In this document: positions 1-5,214 of the stretch, in pieces
Position numbering within the stretch: position 1 is the stretch's first letter
Layout of the letters: every line of letters begins with the position of its first letter
From: Candidatus Delongbacteria bacterium
GTDB lineage: Bacteria; UBA4055
NCBI GenBank assembly: GCA_028702975.1
Contig: JAQVNT010000124.1
Span: 1 to 5,372, forward strand
Reading direction: 5' to 3'
Length of the DNA: 5,372 nucleotides
The notes under the pieces: generated by a model
What the model was told of the DNA's origin: nothing
The model's database searches: none
The model's input: only the letters and a program-made list of their open reading frames with translations
Position numbers and translations under genes: made by a program

Positions 1-80
1 GACTTAATTCGGGCGTATATTTCTGCAGACTTGACGTTGGAGGTTCTGTCAAGAATATGAAAATGCTGCTTGTAAAATAA
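1..80 (+). CDS. 3' end of a secreted protein with type IX secretion C-terminal sorting tail (partial)
   Basis: Only the last 25 codons and a TAA stop at 78-80 lie in the window; the reading frame starts at base 3. The peptide begins LNSGVYFCRLDV and ends KMLLVK. It aligns without gaps to the last 25 residues of the next gene (LNSGMYLYRIDV ... KMIMLK), with 12 of 25 identical. This is the typical end of a Por-type (type A) sorting domain: an SGxYxxR strand, then a short basic tail. The domain is known to direct cargo through the type IX outer-membrane secretion system. The functional part of the protein lies upstream and is not visible, so its activity is unknown. The first four shared residues (L, N, S, G) use different codons in the two genes, so this is not a recent duplication. 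The gap to the next start is 16 bases, which suggests co-transcription. Confidence 0.75.
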   Translation, partial: LNSGVYFCRLDVGGSVKNMKMLLVK

Positions 81-96
81 TTTTATTGAGATCATT

Positions 97-1533
97 ATGA
101 AAAAACTGTCACTCATCTTTCTTTTTGCGCTGACTTTGCTTTTCTCCTTACCTGTTGAGGATCCGCACCGGGCAGCCGCGAATTTCATTGCTTCAAGAGG
201 TTTGAATATCAAATTACCGGACGCCTGCTCAGAAATAACTAAAAACGGTTCTGTTCTCGCTTACGCTTTCAGCTGCGATCCGTCCGGCTATGTTGTCGTC
301 AGCGCTGACGACAGGCTGATACCTGTCATAGCCTACAGCGATAACTCAGAATTCGAGCCTGATTCTCCGATTTCTGAACTGATAAAGAACGACCTTGAAT
401 CGCGATTGTCAAATATTGATAAGATGGATAATGACGCCGCGGATAAAGTTAAAATGAGATGGCTGGATCTTTTATCAGATAACACTCCTAAACCAAAACT
501 TGACCAGTGGCCTCCTGATGGTTCAACTTCCACAGGCGGATGGACGGAAACGAGGTGGAATCAGACACCGCCGTACAACAAATTCTGCCCGATGGACCTG
601 AGCACAAGTACAAGATCATACACAGGATGCCCGGCAACGGCAATGTCCCAGATACTTTTCTTCCACAGGACAGTCAACGGAAAACGCTTTGAGTACCGCA
701 GAGACAGATATTACCACAATTACACTCAGGATTTCTGGATAGACGATGCGAGCGCGACCTACGACTTTCTTGATTTTGACGAAGTGAATGTTTATCTGGA
801 CAGTATTGATTCCAAATGGGCTGAAGGCAGAGAACTTACCGAAGATGAGATCGCCGCTCTTAACTGGGCATGCGGTATAGCTACAAAATCGGTTTTTTCG
901 TCATCGGGATCAGGCACTTTCGGGGTAGATCAGGCTTACGATGCTTTCATCAGGTTCGGTTTCTCAACCGCGATACTTCTGGATTCTTCCTATGACGACA
1001 AAACTATAAAAACGAAAATGGCCGACAATATTAAGATCGGACTGCCTGTTCATCTGGCCACGGTCAACGAAACATGGACATCCGGTCATAATGTAGTCTG
1101 CGACGGGTACAATTCCGACGATTATTTCAGGCTCAATTTCGGCTGGGGAGGCAGCGCGGACGGATGGTACAGCCTGCCTGAAGGTTTCCCCTATTCCCTG
1201 ACCGTATTCGAAGGAATTGTCGCGGATATTAATTTGCCGACAGGGATCGAAGAACCGTCAACAGTCGCGTCTGAGTTCGAGCTATATCAGAACTACCCGA
1301 ACCCGTTCAATCCGGCTACCGAGATAAAGTTCAGCCTAGCCGATAACTCTAAAGTGAATCTTTCAGTTTATAACACGAACGGGCAGCTTGTCCGTACTCT
1401 CCTTGACGGAAAGACAGAAAAAGGTTACCATACCGTAAACTTCGACGCCTCCGAACTAAACTCAGGAATGTACCTGTACAGGATCGATGTTAACGGAAAT
1501 GCGCAGATCAGAAAAATGATAATGTTGAAATAA
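97..1533 (+). CDS. C10-family (streptopain-like) cysteine protease with type IX secretion sorting domain
   Basis: This 478-residue protein is predicted to be an exported, self-processing cysteine protease. Residues 1-18 form a signal peptide (KK, then a hydrophobic stretch) without an obvious AxA cleavage site. Residues about 22-135 resemble the C10 inhibitory propeptide, including AYAF ... GYVVVSADDRLIPVIAYS. The peptidase domain follows, about 150-375: a WNQTPPYNKFCP motif at 154-165, catalytic Cys178 in TGCPATAMSQ, catalytic His331 in SGHNVVCDGY, and the NFGWGG motif at 347-352 with the family's conserved Trp350. Many relatives have V rather than P after the catalytic Cys. After a short linker, residues about 396-478 form a type A sorting domain starting YQNYPNPFNP and ending RKMIMLK, so secretion to the surface or medium is inferred. 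The substrate is unknown; nutrition from extracellular protein is plausible. The ATG has only a weak GAG at 88-90. No separate C10 inhibitor gene is visible. Confidence 0.93.
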   Translation: MKKLSLIFLFALTLLFSLPVEDPHRAAANFIASRGLNIKLPDACSEITKNGSVLAYAFSCDPSGYVVVSADDRLIPVIAYSDNSEFEPDSPISELIKNDLESRLSNIDKMDNDAADKVKMRWLDLLSDNTPKPKLDQWPPDGSTSTGGWTETRWNQTPPYNKFCPMDLSTSTRSYTGCPATAMSQILFFHRTVNGKRFEYRRDRYYHNYTQDFWIDDASATYDFLDFDEVNVYLDSIDSKWAEGRELTEDEIAALNWACGIATKSVFSSSGSGTFGVDQAYDAFIRFGFSTAILLDSSYDDKTIKTKMADNIKIGLPVHLATVNETWTSGHNVVCDGYNSDDYFRLNFGWGGSADGWYSLPEGFPYSLTVFEGIVADINLPTGIEEPSTVASEFELYQNYPNPFNPATEIKFSLADNSKVNLSVYNTNGQLVRTLLDGKTEKGYHTVNFDASELNSGMYLYRIDVNGNAQIRKMIMLK

Positions 1534-2328
1534 CTACCGGCTTCTCTGCCTTAGAGCTTCATACAATATTATCGTAGCGGCCTGATTGACATTTAATGAG
1601 TCGGCGACGCCTTTCATGGGTATGCTGACGAGGACATCCGCGTTCTTTTTCATGGACTCCGAGAGACCGAAGGCTTCCGAACCTACAACGACCGCTGTTT
1701 TCCCGCTCAGGTCGGCATCGGAATAGACGGTGTCGCCGTAAGGATCGGCTGAGATGATCTGAAATTTCTTTGATCTTAAGTATGAAATGGTTTCATCGGT
1801 CGAAGCTTCGATGATCTTTTTAGAAAATATCGTGCCTGTCGAGGCGCGGATCACATTGGGATTCCTGTAGTCGGTGATCTTGTCCGCAAGGATTATCGTG
1901 TTTATACCGGCGCCGTCAGCGGTTCTTATCAGCGCGCCGAGATTACCGGGTTTTTCGATCCTTTCGGCTACGAGTATAAAATCTTCGGCATCGGGTATGT
2001 CTTTGAGCTTTTTAGTTAAAAATTCAGCTTTGATTATCATCCCGAAAGGTTCGCTTTTATACGCCGCTTTTTCAAAAACGGCTTTCGACAGGTAAAAAAC
2101 AGCTTCAGTTCTTTTCAGCACTTCGTTCAGAGTATCTTTACCGGCGATCCCGATCAGCTCTTCGCACACATAAACTTCAGAAAAATCTATGCCGGCATCT
2201 ATGGCGCGAAGTATCTCCCTTTCGTCCTCTATCAGGACCGTGCTGCCGGATATTTTTCCGCTTTTGTTCCTGAACCTGACAAGGTCTTTAACTTTAGGGT
2301 TCTGGAGGCTCGTGATCGTTTCTTTCAT
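1534..2328 (-). CDS. TrmH/SpoU-family RNA 2'-O-ribose methyltransferase
   Basis: This 264-residue protein should transfer methyl from S-adenosylmethionine to a ribose 2'-OH in rRNA or tRNA. The N-terminal part (about 7-100) looks like the L30e-like substrate-binding domain: SLQNPKVKDLVRFR followed by VLIEDEREILRAI. Relatives usually have EG where this protein has ED at 34-35. The SPOUT catalytic domain carries all three family motifs: motif 1 NLGALIRTADGAG at 129-141 (Asn129, Arg135), motif 2 VVVGSEAFGLS at 213-223 (Glu218), and motif 3 IPMKGVADSLNVNQAA at 236-251, part of the knotted cofactor site. Its ATG overlaps the mazG stop as ATGA, so translation is probably coupled. No strong Shine-Dalgarno is present. 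The TAG stop directly touches the TAA stop of the convergent protease gene. The exact RNA target cannot be read from the sequence: it could be RlmB-like, TsnR-like or another paralogue. Confidence 0.92.
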   Translation of the reverse strand: MKETITSLQNPKVKDLVRFRNKSGKISGSTVLIEDEREILRAIDAGIDFSEVYVCEELIGIAGKDTLNEVLKRTEAVFYLSKAVFEKAAYKSEPFGMIIKAEFLTKKLKDIPDAEDFILVAERIEKPGNLGALIRTADGAGINTIILADKITDYRNPNVIRASTGTIFSKKIIEASTDETISYLRSKKFQIISADPYGDTVYSDADLSGKTAVVVGSEAFGLSESMKKNADVLVSIPMKGVADSLNVNQAATIILYEALRQRSR

Positions 2329-3095
2329 TTTTCGCTCTTCTTGCTTTCGTTCCAGAGCGAGTCGAGATAGTCCAGGCTCTGCTCCTCCATTTTTTTCCCC
2401 TGCGCCTCGACCGTTCTTTCAATGTAATTGAATCTGCCTATGAATTTATTATTGGCTTTCTGCAGAGCGTCCTCGGGGTTCACATCGAGCTTTTTTGCGA
2501 GGTTGACCATCACGAACAGAATGTCGCCGATCTCCTCTTCTATATTCTGTATATCGTTATTTTTGATACCCTCTTCAAGCTCGTTTATCTCCTCTTTGAC
2601 CTTTTCTAATATATCGACTGAATTCTGCCACTCGAAACCGACGGCTCCGGCCTTCTGCTGAAGCCTCAAAGACCTCAGAAGCGCATTGAACGACCTGGGC
2701 ACTCCGTCCAGTATCCGCTCCTTACCTTCCTTTTCCTTCTTTATCCTTTCCCAGTTGTCCTTTACCTGATCGGGAGTTAATGTCTTCTTTTCGCCGAAGA
2801 TGTGCGGGTGCCTCCTTTCAAGTTTATCCGAGATACTTTTCGCCACATCCTCAATATTGAACTCTCCCCTCTCTTCCGCTATCTGAGACTGGAAAACTAT
2901 CTGCAGTAAAAGGTCGCCGAGTTCTTTTTTAAGCTCTTCCTTATCGTTATCGTCAATAGCCTCAAGCACCTCGTAAGCCTCTTCAAGAATGTATTTCTTC
3001 AAACTCTCAGGCGTCTGCTTAAGGTCCCAAGGACATCCTGACTCTTTGTCCCGCAGCTTTTTCATAATACCGATTAGTCTTTTAAGCTGATCCAA
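2325..3095 (-). CDS. mazG: MazG nucleoside triphosphate pyrophosphohydrolase (two-domain form, TTG start)
   Basis: MazG hydrolyses (d)NTPs to NMP and pyrophosphate and is known for cleaning aberrant nucleotides; in E. coli it also affects stress signalling. With a TTG start the protein is 256 residues, close to the E. coli length. Visible landmarks are RLIGIMKKLRDKESGCPWD at 6-24; the first metal-binding set E38, E39, E42 with E58 and D61 (ELGDLL); RRHPHIFG at 94-101; KAGAVGFEW at 148-156; and a second EExxE/EExxD set at 168-191 (EEINE, EEIGD). Both domains therefore keep acidic ligands. The frame stays open to 3206, but the TTG at 3095 is preferred: GGAG lies 5 bases upstream, and MDQLKRL matches the E. 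coli N-terminus MNQIDRL. The extension would be Cys-rich and hydrophobic and would cover the divergent promoter. The first in-frame ATG, at 3065, would remove conserved residues. The gene heads an operon with the methyltransferase. Confidence 0.92.
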   Translation of the reverse strand: MDQLKRLIGIMKKLRDKESGCPWDLKQTPESLKKYILEEAYEVLEAIDDNDKEELKKELGDLLLQIVFQSQIAEERGEFNIEDVAKSISDKLERRHPHIFGEKKTLTPDQVKDNWERIKKEKEGKERILDGVPRSFNALLRSLRLQQKAGAVGFEWQNSVDILEKVKEEINELEEGIKNNDIQNIEEEIGDILFVMVNLAKKLDVNPEDALQKANNKFIGRFNYIERTVEAQGKKMEEQSLDYLDSLWNESKKSEK

Positions 3096-3100
3096 TTTCT

Positions 3101-3104
3101 CTCC
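3101..3104 (-). promoter_or_regulatory. Ribosome binding site deciding the mazG TTG start
   Basis: On the minus strand GGAG (part of GGAGAGA) is followed by five bases and TTG at 3095. This is the only good Shine-Dalgarno near a start codon whose product aligns with the family N-terminus, so it sets the mazG start. Confidence 0.65.
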
Positions 3105-3121
3105 ATAATCTATTCGGCTTA

Positions 3122-3150
3122 AATATAACAAAATTCCAAACAAATAACAT
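3122..3150 (-). promoter_or_regulatory. Weak candidate promoter for mazG-methyltransferase operon
   Basis: Reading the minus strand, ATGTTA (3150-3145) and TATATT (3127-3122) are separated by 17 bases. The -10 is good but the -35 matches TTGACA at only three of six positions. Transcription would start near 3115, giving a leader of about 20 bases. An alternative is the perfect TATAAT on the minus strand at 3197-3192, which overlaps the lolA -10 and would give a leader of roughly 90 bases, but no good -35 accompanies it. Which one is used cannot be decided from sequence. Confidence 0.3.
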
Positions 3151-3161
3151 TCTAAAATGTT
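3146..3161. promoter_or_regulatory. Perfect inverted repeat upstream of lolA promoter, possible operator
   Basis: AACATT, four bases CTAA, then AATGTT form a perfect 6+6 dyad. It ends six bases before the lolA -35 box and overlaps the weak -35 proposed for mazG, so a dimeric regulator bound here could affect both directions. The region is AT-rich, so chance is a real alternative. It is too AT-rich and lacks a T-tract, so it is not a convincing terminator. Confidence 0.35.
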
Positions 3162-3167
3162 TAAGAT

Positions 3168-3196
3168 TTGACATGAGCACTTTAAATGCTTATTAT
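3168..3196 (+). promoter_or_regulatory. Sigma-70-type promoter for lolA-ispE operon
   Basis: A perfect -35 TTGACA (3168-3173) and a five-of-six -10 TATTAT (3191-3196) are separated by exactly 17 bases. AT-rich sequence with A/T tracts lies upstream (about 3120-3165) and could act as an UP element. Transcription would start near 3203, leaving a leader of about 19 bases that contains the lolA Shine-Dalgarno AGGAG (3212-3216). Confidence 0.75.
3176..3190. promoter_or_regulatory. Imperfect palindrome inside the lolA promoter spacer, possible operator
   Basis: AGCACTTTAAATGCT is a 15-base odd-centred palindrome with six of seven arm positions paired (C3180 opposite A3186 is the mismatch). It lies entirely within the 17-base spacer of the lolA promoter and touches the -10 box. 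That is a classic place for a repressor, but chance in AT-rich DNA is possible. Confidence 0.35.
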
Positions 3197-3221
3197 ACAA
3201 TCCCAATAAAAAGGAGCTGTC

Positions 3222-3863
3222 ATGAGAAATTTTCTGATACTTTTATTAACACTTTCACTTTCACAATCAGCTTTTGCCATTTCGGGAGAGAAGATCATAT
3301 CGAACATTAAGGACAATTATAAAAAAATGAAGTCTTTCGAGGCTGATTTCACTCAGGTTCAGATCTGGGAGCTCGCGGCCGAAGAGAGCAGGGTGTCGGG
3401 GAAGATATACATGAAGAACGACGATTCCTTCAGAGTGGAAATGCCCGAAGGCGATTATGTTTTGAGCAACGGAAAGACGGTATGGAGATATTCGGTCGAG
3501 AACAAACAGGTGCTTATCGAGGACATAAAAGACAGCGACGACGCGATGCTTCCGGGAAAACTATTCTTCGATTTTGCGGATAAATATGATCTGAAAGACT
3601 ATTTTGAGAAAAAGGATGACGGAAAGACCGTTTATTTTCTTGAGCTGATCTCGCCGAAGGACAAGCAGAGGTTCATAGACAGGCTTAAAGTGAAGGTGAG
3701 TTCCGATTTTCTGCCGTACGAGATCGAATATTTTGACCTTGACGACAATAAAACCACTTTCATACTCGACAGCGTCAGGATAAACATTGAGGCCGCCGAA
3801 GATAAGTTCAGGTTCGTTAAGAACGAGGGCACCGATGTGATCGACCTGAGAAAAAAGAAATGA
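3222..3863 (+). CDS. lolA: Outer-membrane lipoprotein carrier protein LolA
   Basis: LolA is a periplasmic chaperone that carries lipoproteins from the LolCDE-type transporter in the inner membrane to the outer membrane. The 213-residue product has a clear signal peptide ending SAFA (residues 16-19) before ISGEK. No lipobox cysteine is present, so this is a soluble LolA and not a LolB lipoprotein. The mature protein shows the family pattern: an N-terminal helix with KMKSFEADFTQ (35-45), a beta strand SGKIYMKNDDSFRVEMPEG (59-77) corresponding to the FRWE-type segment, and LSNGKTVWRY (81-90). Strands then alternate to the C-terminus. The mature length of about 194 residues suits the family. AGGAG at 3212-3216 lies 5 bases before ATG. 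The stop overlaps the ispE start as ATGA. Divergence in this family is high, so the assignment rests on pattern and length. Confidence 0.85.
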   Translation: MRNFLILLLTLSLSQSAFAISGEKIISNIKDNYKKMKSFEADFTQVQIWELAAEESRVSGKIYMKNDDSFRVEMPEGDYVLSNGKTVWRYSVENKQVLIEDIKDSDDAMLPGKLFFDFADKYDLKDYFEKKDDGKTVYFLELISPKDKQRFIDRLKVKVSSDFLPYEIEYFDLDDNKTTFILDSVRINIEAAEDKFRFVKNEGTDVIDLRKKK

Positions 3864-4702
3864 GATATTTAGCGAACTGCAAACTTAACCTTCATCTGAG
3901 AGTAACGGGAAAGCTGCCCGACGGGTATCACTCCCTTGAGACGATATTTCAGGAAATTCCTTTCTCTGACGAACTGGAGATCGATCCCACTGACGACGGA
4001 ACTGTGCATTTTTCCGCCTCCGGTATCCCTATCCCCGAAAACGGCAATAACATCTGCGTTAAGGCTGCAGAAATACTTAAGGCAAAGTTCCCGATCACGA
4101 AAGGCTGCAGAATACATTTGCGGAAAAATGTCCCGATCGGCGCAGGACTGGGCGGCGGCTCGTCCGACGCGGCGGCGGTGCTAAAAGCCCTCAACGGACT
4201 GTGGAAACTAAGGCTGAAGGACTCTGAACTTGAGCATATCGGGCTTTCACTTGGCGCCGACGTACCGTTCTTCATTAAGGGCGGATGCGCATGGGCGGAA
4301 GGCAAAGGAGAGATACTTTCTCAGATCCCGCCTGTACTGAAGAACGGAACAGTCCTGCTGGTCTATCCCAACATCCATATCAGTACACCATGGGCGTACA
4401 AAAATCTTAATTTGAACTTGACAAAAACAACGGACAATGTTATATTTGCCGAGGTCTCAAAACCGGGGTTCGATCTGAACGGTTCCCGTGCGGGTTTTAC
4501 GAACGATTTTGAGAGCGCGGTGTTCAGAGAATACCCTGAAATAGGACGGATCAAAGAAATATTGCTCAAAGAAGGAGCGGAATTAACCGCGATGTCAGGC
4601 AGCGGCTCGACAGTTTTCGGATTCTTCAATACATCCGATAAATTGTATAATTCACTAAAATTCCTTGACGATAAATACTTTGTTAAAGCCATTAATGTAT
4701 AG
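3860..4702 (+). CDS. ispE: 4-diphosphocytidyl-2-C-methyl-D-erythritol kinase IspE
   Basis: IspE is a cytoplasmic GHMP kinase that phosphorylates CDP-methylerythritol with ATP, the fourth step of the MEP pathway to isoprenoids. The 280-residue length is normal. Landmarks are the N-terminal ANCKLNLHLRVTGKLPDGYH (5-24) with conserved Lys8; the glycine-rich ATP loop PIGAGLGGGSSDAA (92-105); LGADVPFFIKGGCAWAEGKGE (131-151), where Asp134 is the expected catalytic base; NDFESAVF (215-222); and the C-terminal GHMP motif MSGSGSTVFG (245-254). No key residue is missing. The ATG overlaps the lolA stop (ATGA) with only an A-rich purine stretch before it, so translational coupling to lolA is likely. An 11-base gap separates it from spoVG. 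Confidence 0.96.
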   Translation: MRYLANCKLNLHLRVTGKLPDGYHSLETIFQEIPFSDELEIDPTDDGTVHFSASGIPIPENGNNICVKAAEILKAKFPITKGCRIHLRKNVPIGAGLGGGSSDAAAVLKALNGLWKLRLKDSELEHIGLSLGADVPFFIKGGCAWAEGKGEILSQIPPVLKNGTVLLVYPNIHISTPWAYKNLNLNLTKTTDNVIFAEVSKPGFDLNGSRAGFTNDFESAVFREYPEIGRIKEILLKEGAELTAMSGSGSTVFGFFNTSDKLYNSLKFLDDKYFVKAINV

Positions 4703-4703
4703 C

Positions 4704-4708
4704 GGAGG
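4704..4708 (+). promoter_or_regulatory. Strong Shine-Dalgarno deciding the spoVG TTG start
   Basis: GGAGG lies five bases before TTG at 4714 and directly after the ispE stop at 4700-4702. No in-frame ATG gives the conserved N-terminus, so this site supports the TTG start. Confidence 0.8.
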
Positions 4709-4713
4709 AAACA

Positions 4714-5013
4714 TTGGAAATCACCGAGATCAGAGTAAACTTGAGAGACGAGGAAAAGCTTAAGGCTTTCGTTCATGTTACTTTCGACAACGCTTTCATA
4801 ATCAGAGGGCTCAAGATCATCAAGGGTAAAGACGGCCTGTTCGTATGTATGCCCAGCAGACAGCTTCCTGACGGGACCTACAAGGATATCGCGCATCCGA
4901 TAGTGGACGATTTCAGGATCAAACTTGAAAAAGAGATACTCGACAAGTATCACGAGGAACTTTCAAATCAGGTTGACGGAACTTCTTCTGAAAAGAAGGA
5001 AACCGAAGAATAA
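4714..5013 (+). CDS. spoVG: SpoVG-family nucleic-acid-binding regulator
   Basis: This 99-residue protein belongs to the SpoVG family, first known from Bacillus sporulation and septation but also found in non-sporulating bacteria, where members bind DNA and RNA and adjust gene expression. The family signature is intact: MEITEIRVNL at the N-terminus, VTFDNAFIIRGLKIIKGKDG, then GLFVCMPSRQLPDGTYKDIAHPI at 41-63. Residues after about 84 are a charged, low-complexity tail (SSEKKETEE), as in other family members. Translation begins at TTG, with GGAGG five bases upstream, giving MEITEIR as in B. subtilis MEVTDVR. The targets cannot be inferred. The genomic link to ispE is old and shared with Firmicutes. 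Sporulation is unlikely in a diderm carrying LolA, so a regulatory role outside sporulation is inferred. The first tRNA starts 10 bases after the stop. Confidence 0.95.
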   Translation: MEITEIRVNLRDEEKLKAFVHVTFDNAFIIRGLKIIKGKDGLFVCMPSRQLPDGTYKDIAHPIVDDFRIKLEKEILDKYHEELSNQVDGTSSEKKETEE

Positions 5014-5023
5014 AGGAAAAATT

Positions 5024-5094
5024 AGGGGTATCGCCAAGTGGTAAGGCACCGGGTTCTGGTTCCGGCACCGGGGGTTCAAATCCCTCTACCCCCA
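5024..5094 (+). tRNA. tRNA-Gln (anticodon CUG)
   Basis: A full cloverleaf can be folded: acceptor 5024-5030 with 5087-5093; D stem GCC/GGC (5033-5035, 5045-5047); anticodon stem CCGGG/TCCGG (5049-5053, 5061-5065); loop TTCTGGT with anticodon CTG at 5056-5058; a 4-base variable loop; and T stem GGGGG/CCCTC around TTCAAAT. It reads CAG codons. The outermost acceptor pair is A5024 opposite C5093, a mismatch, and the discriminator is A5094. In E. coli tRNA-Gln this pair is a weak U-A that serves glutaminyl identity, so an open end is tolerable but unusual. CCA is not encoded and must be added afterwards. A six-T run (5096-5101) follows. Confidence 0.93.
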
Positions 5095-5109
5095 CTTTTT
5101 TATAGGGAC

Positions 5110-5181
5110 AGGGGCATGGCCAAGTGGTAAGGCACCAGGTTTTGGTCCTGGCATCCGGAGGTTCGAATCCTTCTGCCCCTG
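5110..5181 (+). tRNA. tRNA-Gln (anticodon UUG)
   Basis: The cloverleaf is complete: acceptor AGGGGCA (5110-5116) pairs fully with TGCCCCT (5174-5180); D stem 5119-5121/5131-5133; anticodon stem CCAGG/CCTGG (5135-5139, 5147-5151); loop TTTTGGT with anticodon TTG at 5142-5144; a 5-base variable loop; and T stem GGAGG/CCTTC around TTCGAAT. It reads CAA and, by wobble, probably CAG. The A1-U72 end pair and G73 fit glutamine tRNAs. CCA is not encoded (GCATAA follows). It shares an identical 18-base D-arm block, GCCAAGTGGTAAGGCACC, with the preceding tRNA, 15 bases away, so the pair probably arose by duplication. Confidence 0.95.
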
Positions 5182-5214
5182 CATAAATCTAAATTACAGA
5201 AAGGACAGCATAAG

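Noticed and set aside
31..78. Promoter for the C10 protease gene using TTGACG (31-36) or TAAAAT (73-78)
   Set aside because: The two boxes are too far apart (36 bases) to pair, and neither has a good partner; the stretch is coding for the upstream gene tail.
3096..3206. N-terminal extension of mazG to TTG at 3206
   Set aside because: No ATG, no family similarity, overlaps the promoter, and a better start with GGAG exists at 3095.
3949..4305. Open frame of 118 codons on the minus strand inside ispE
   Set aside because: It is an antisense shadow of a well-supported ispE with intact motifs; the product is low-complexity Ser/Pro-rich.
4646..4651. Perfect TATAAT inside the end of ispE, possible spoVG promoter
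   Set aside because: No acceptable -35 lies 16-18 bases upstream (TCTTCA at best), and the sequence is accounted for by ispE coding.
4363..4953. Open frame of 196 codons on the minus strand across ispE and spoVG
   Set aside because: Antisense to two conserved genes, with no recognisable domain and no ribosome site noted.
4973..4978. TTGACG near the end of spoVG as a -35 for a tRNA promoter
   Set aside because: No -10-like hexamer follows at 16-18 bases; the sequence there is AAGGAA.
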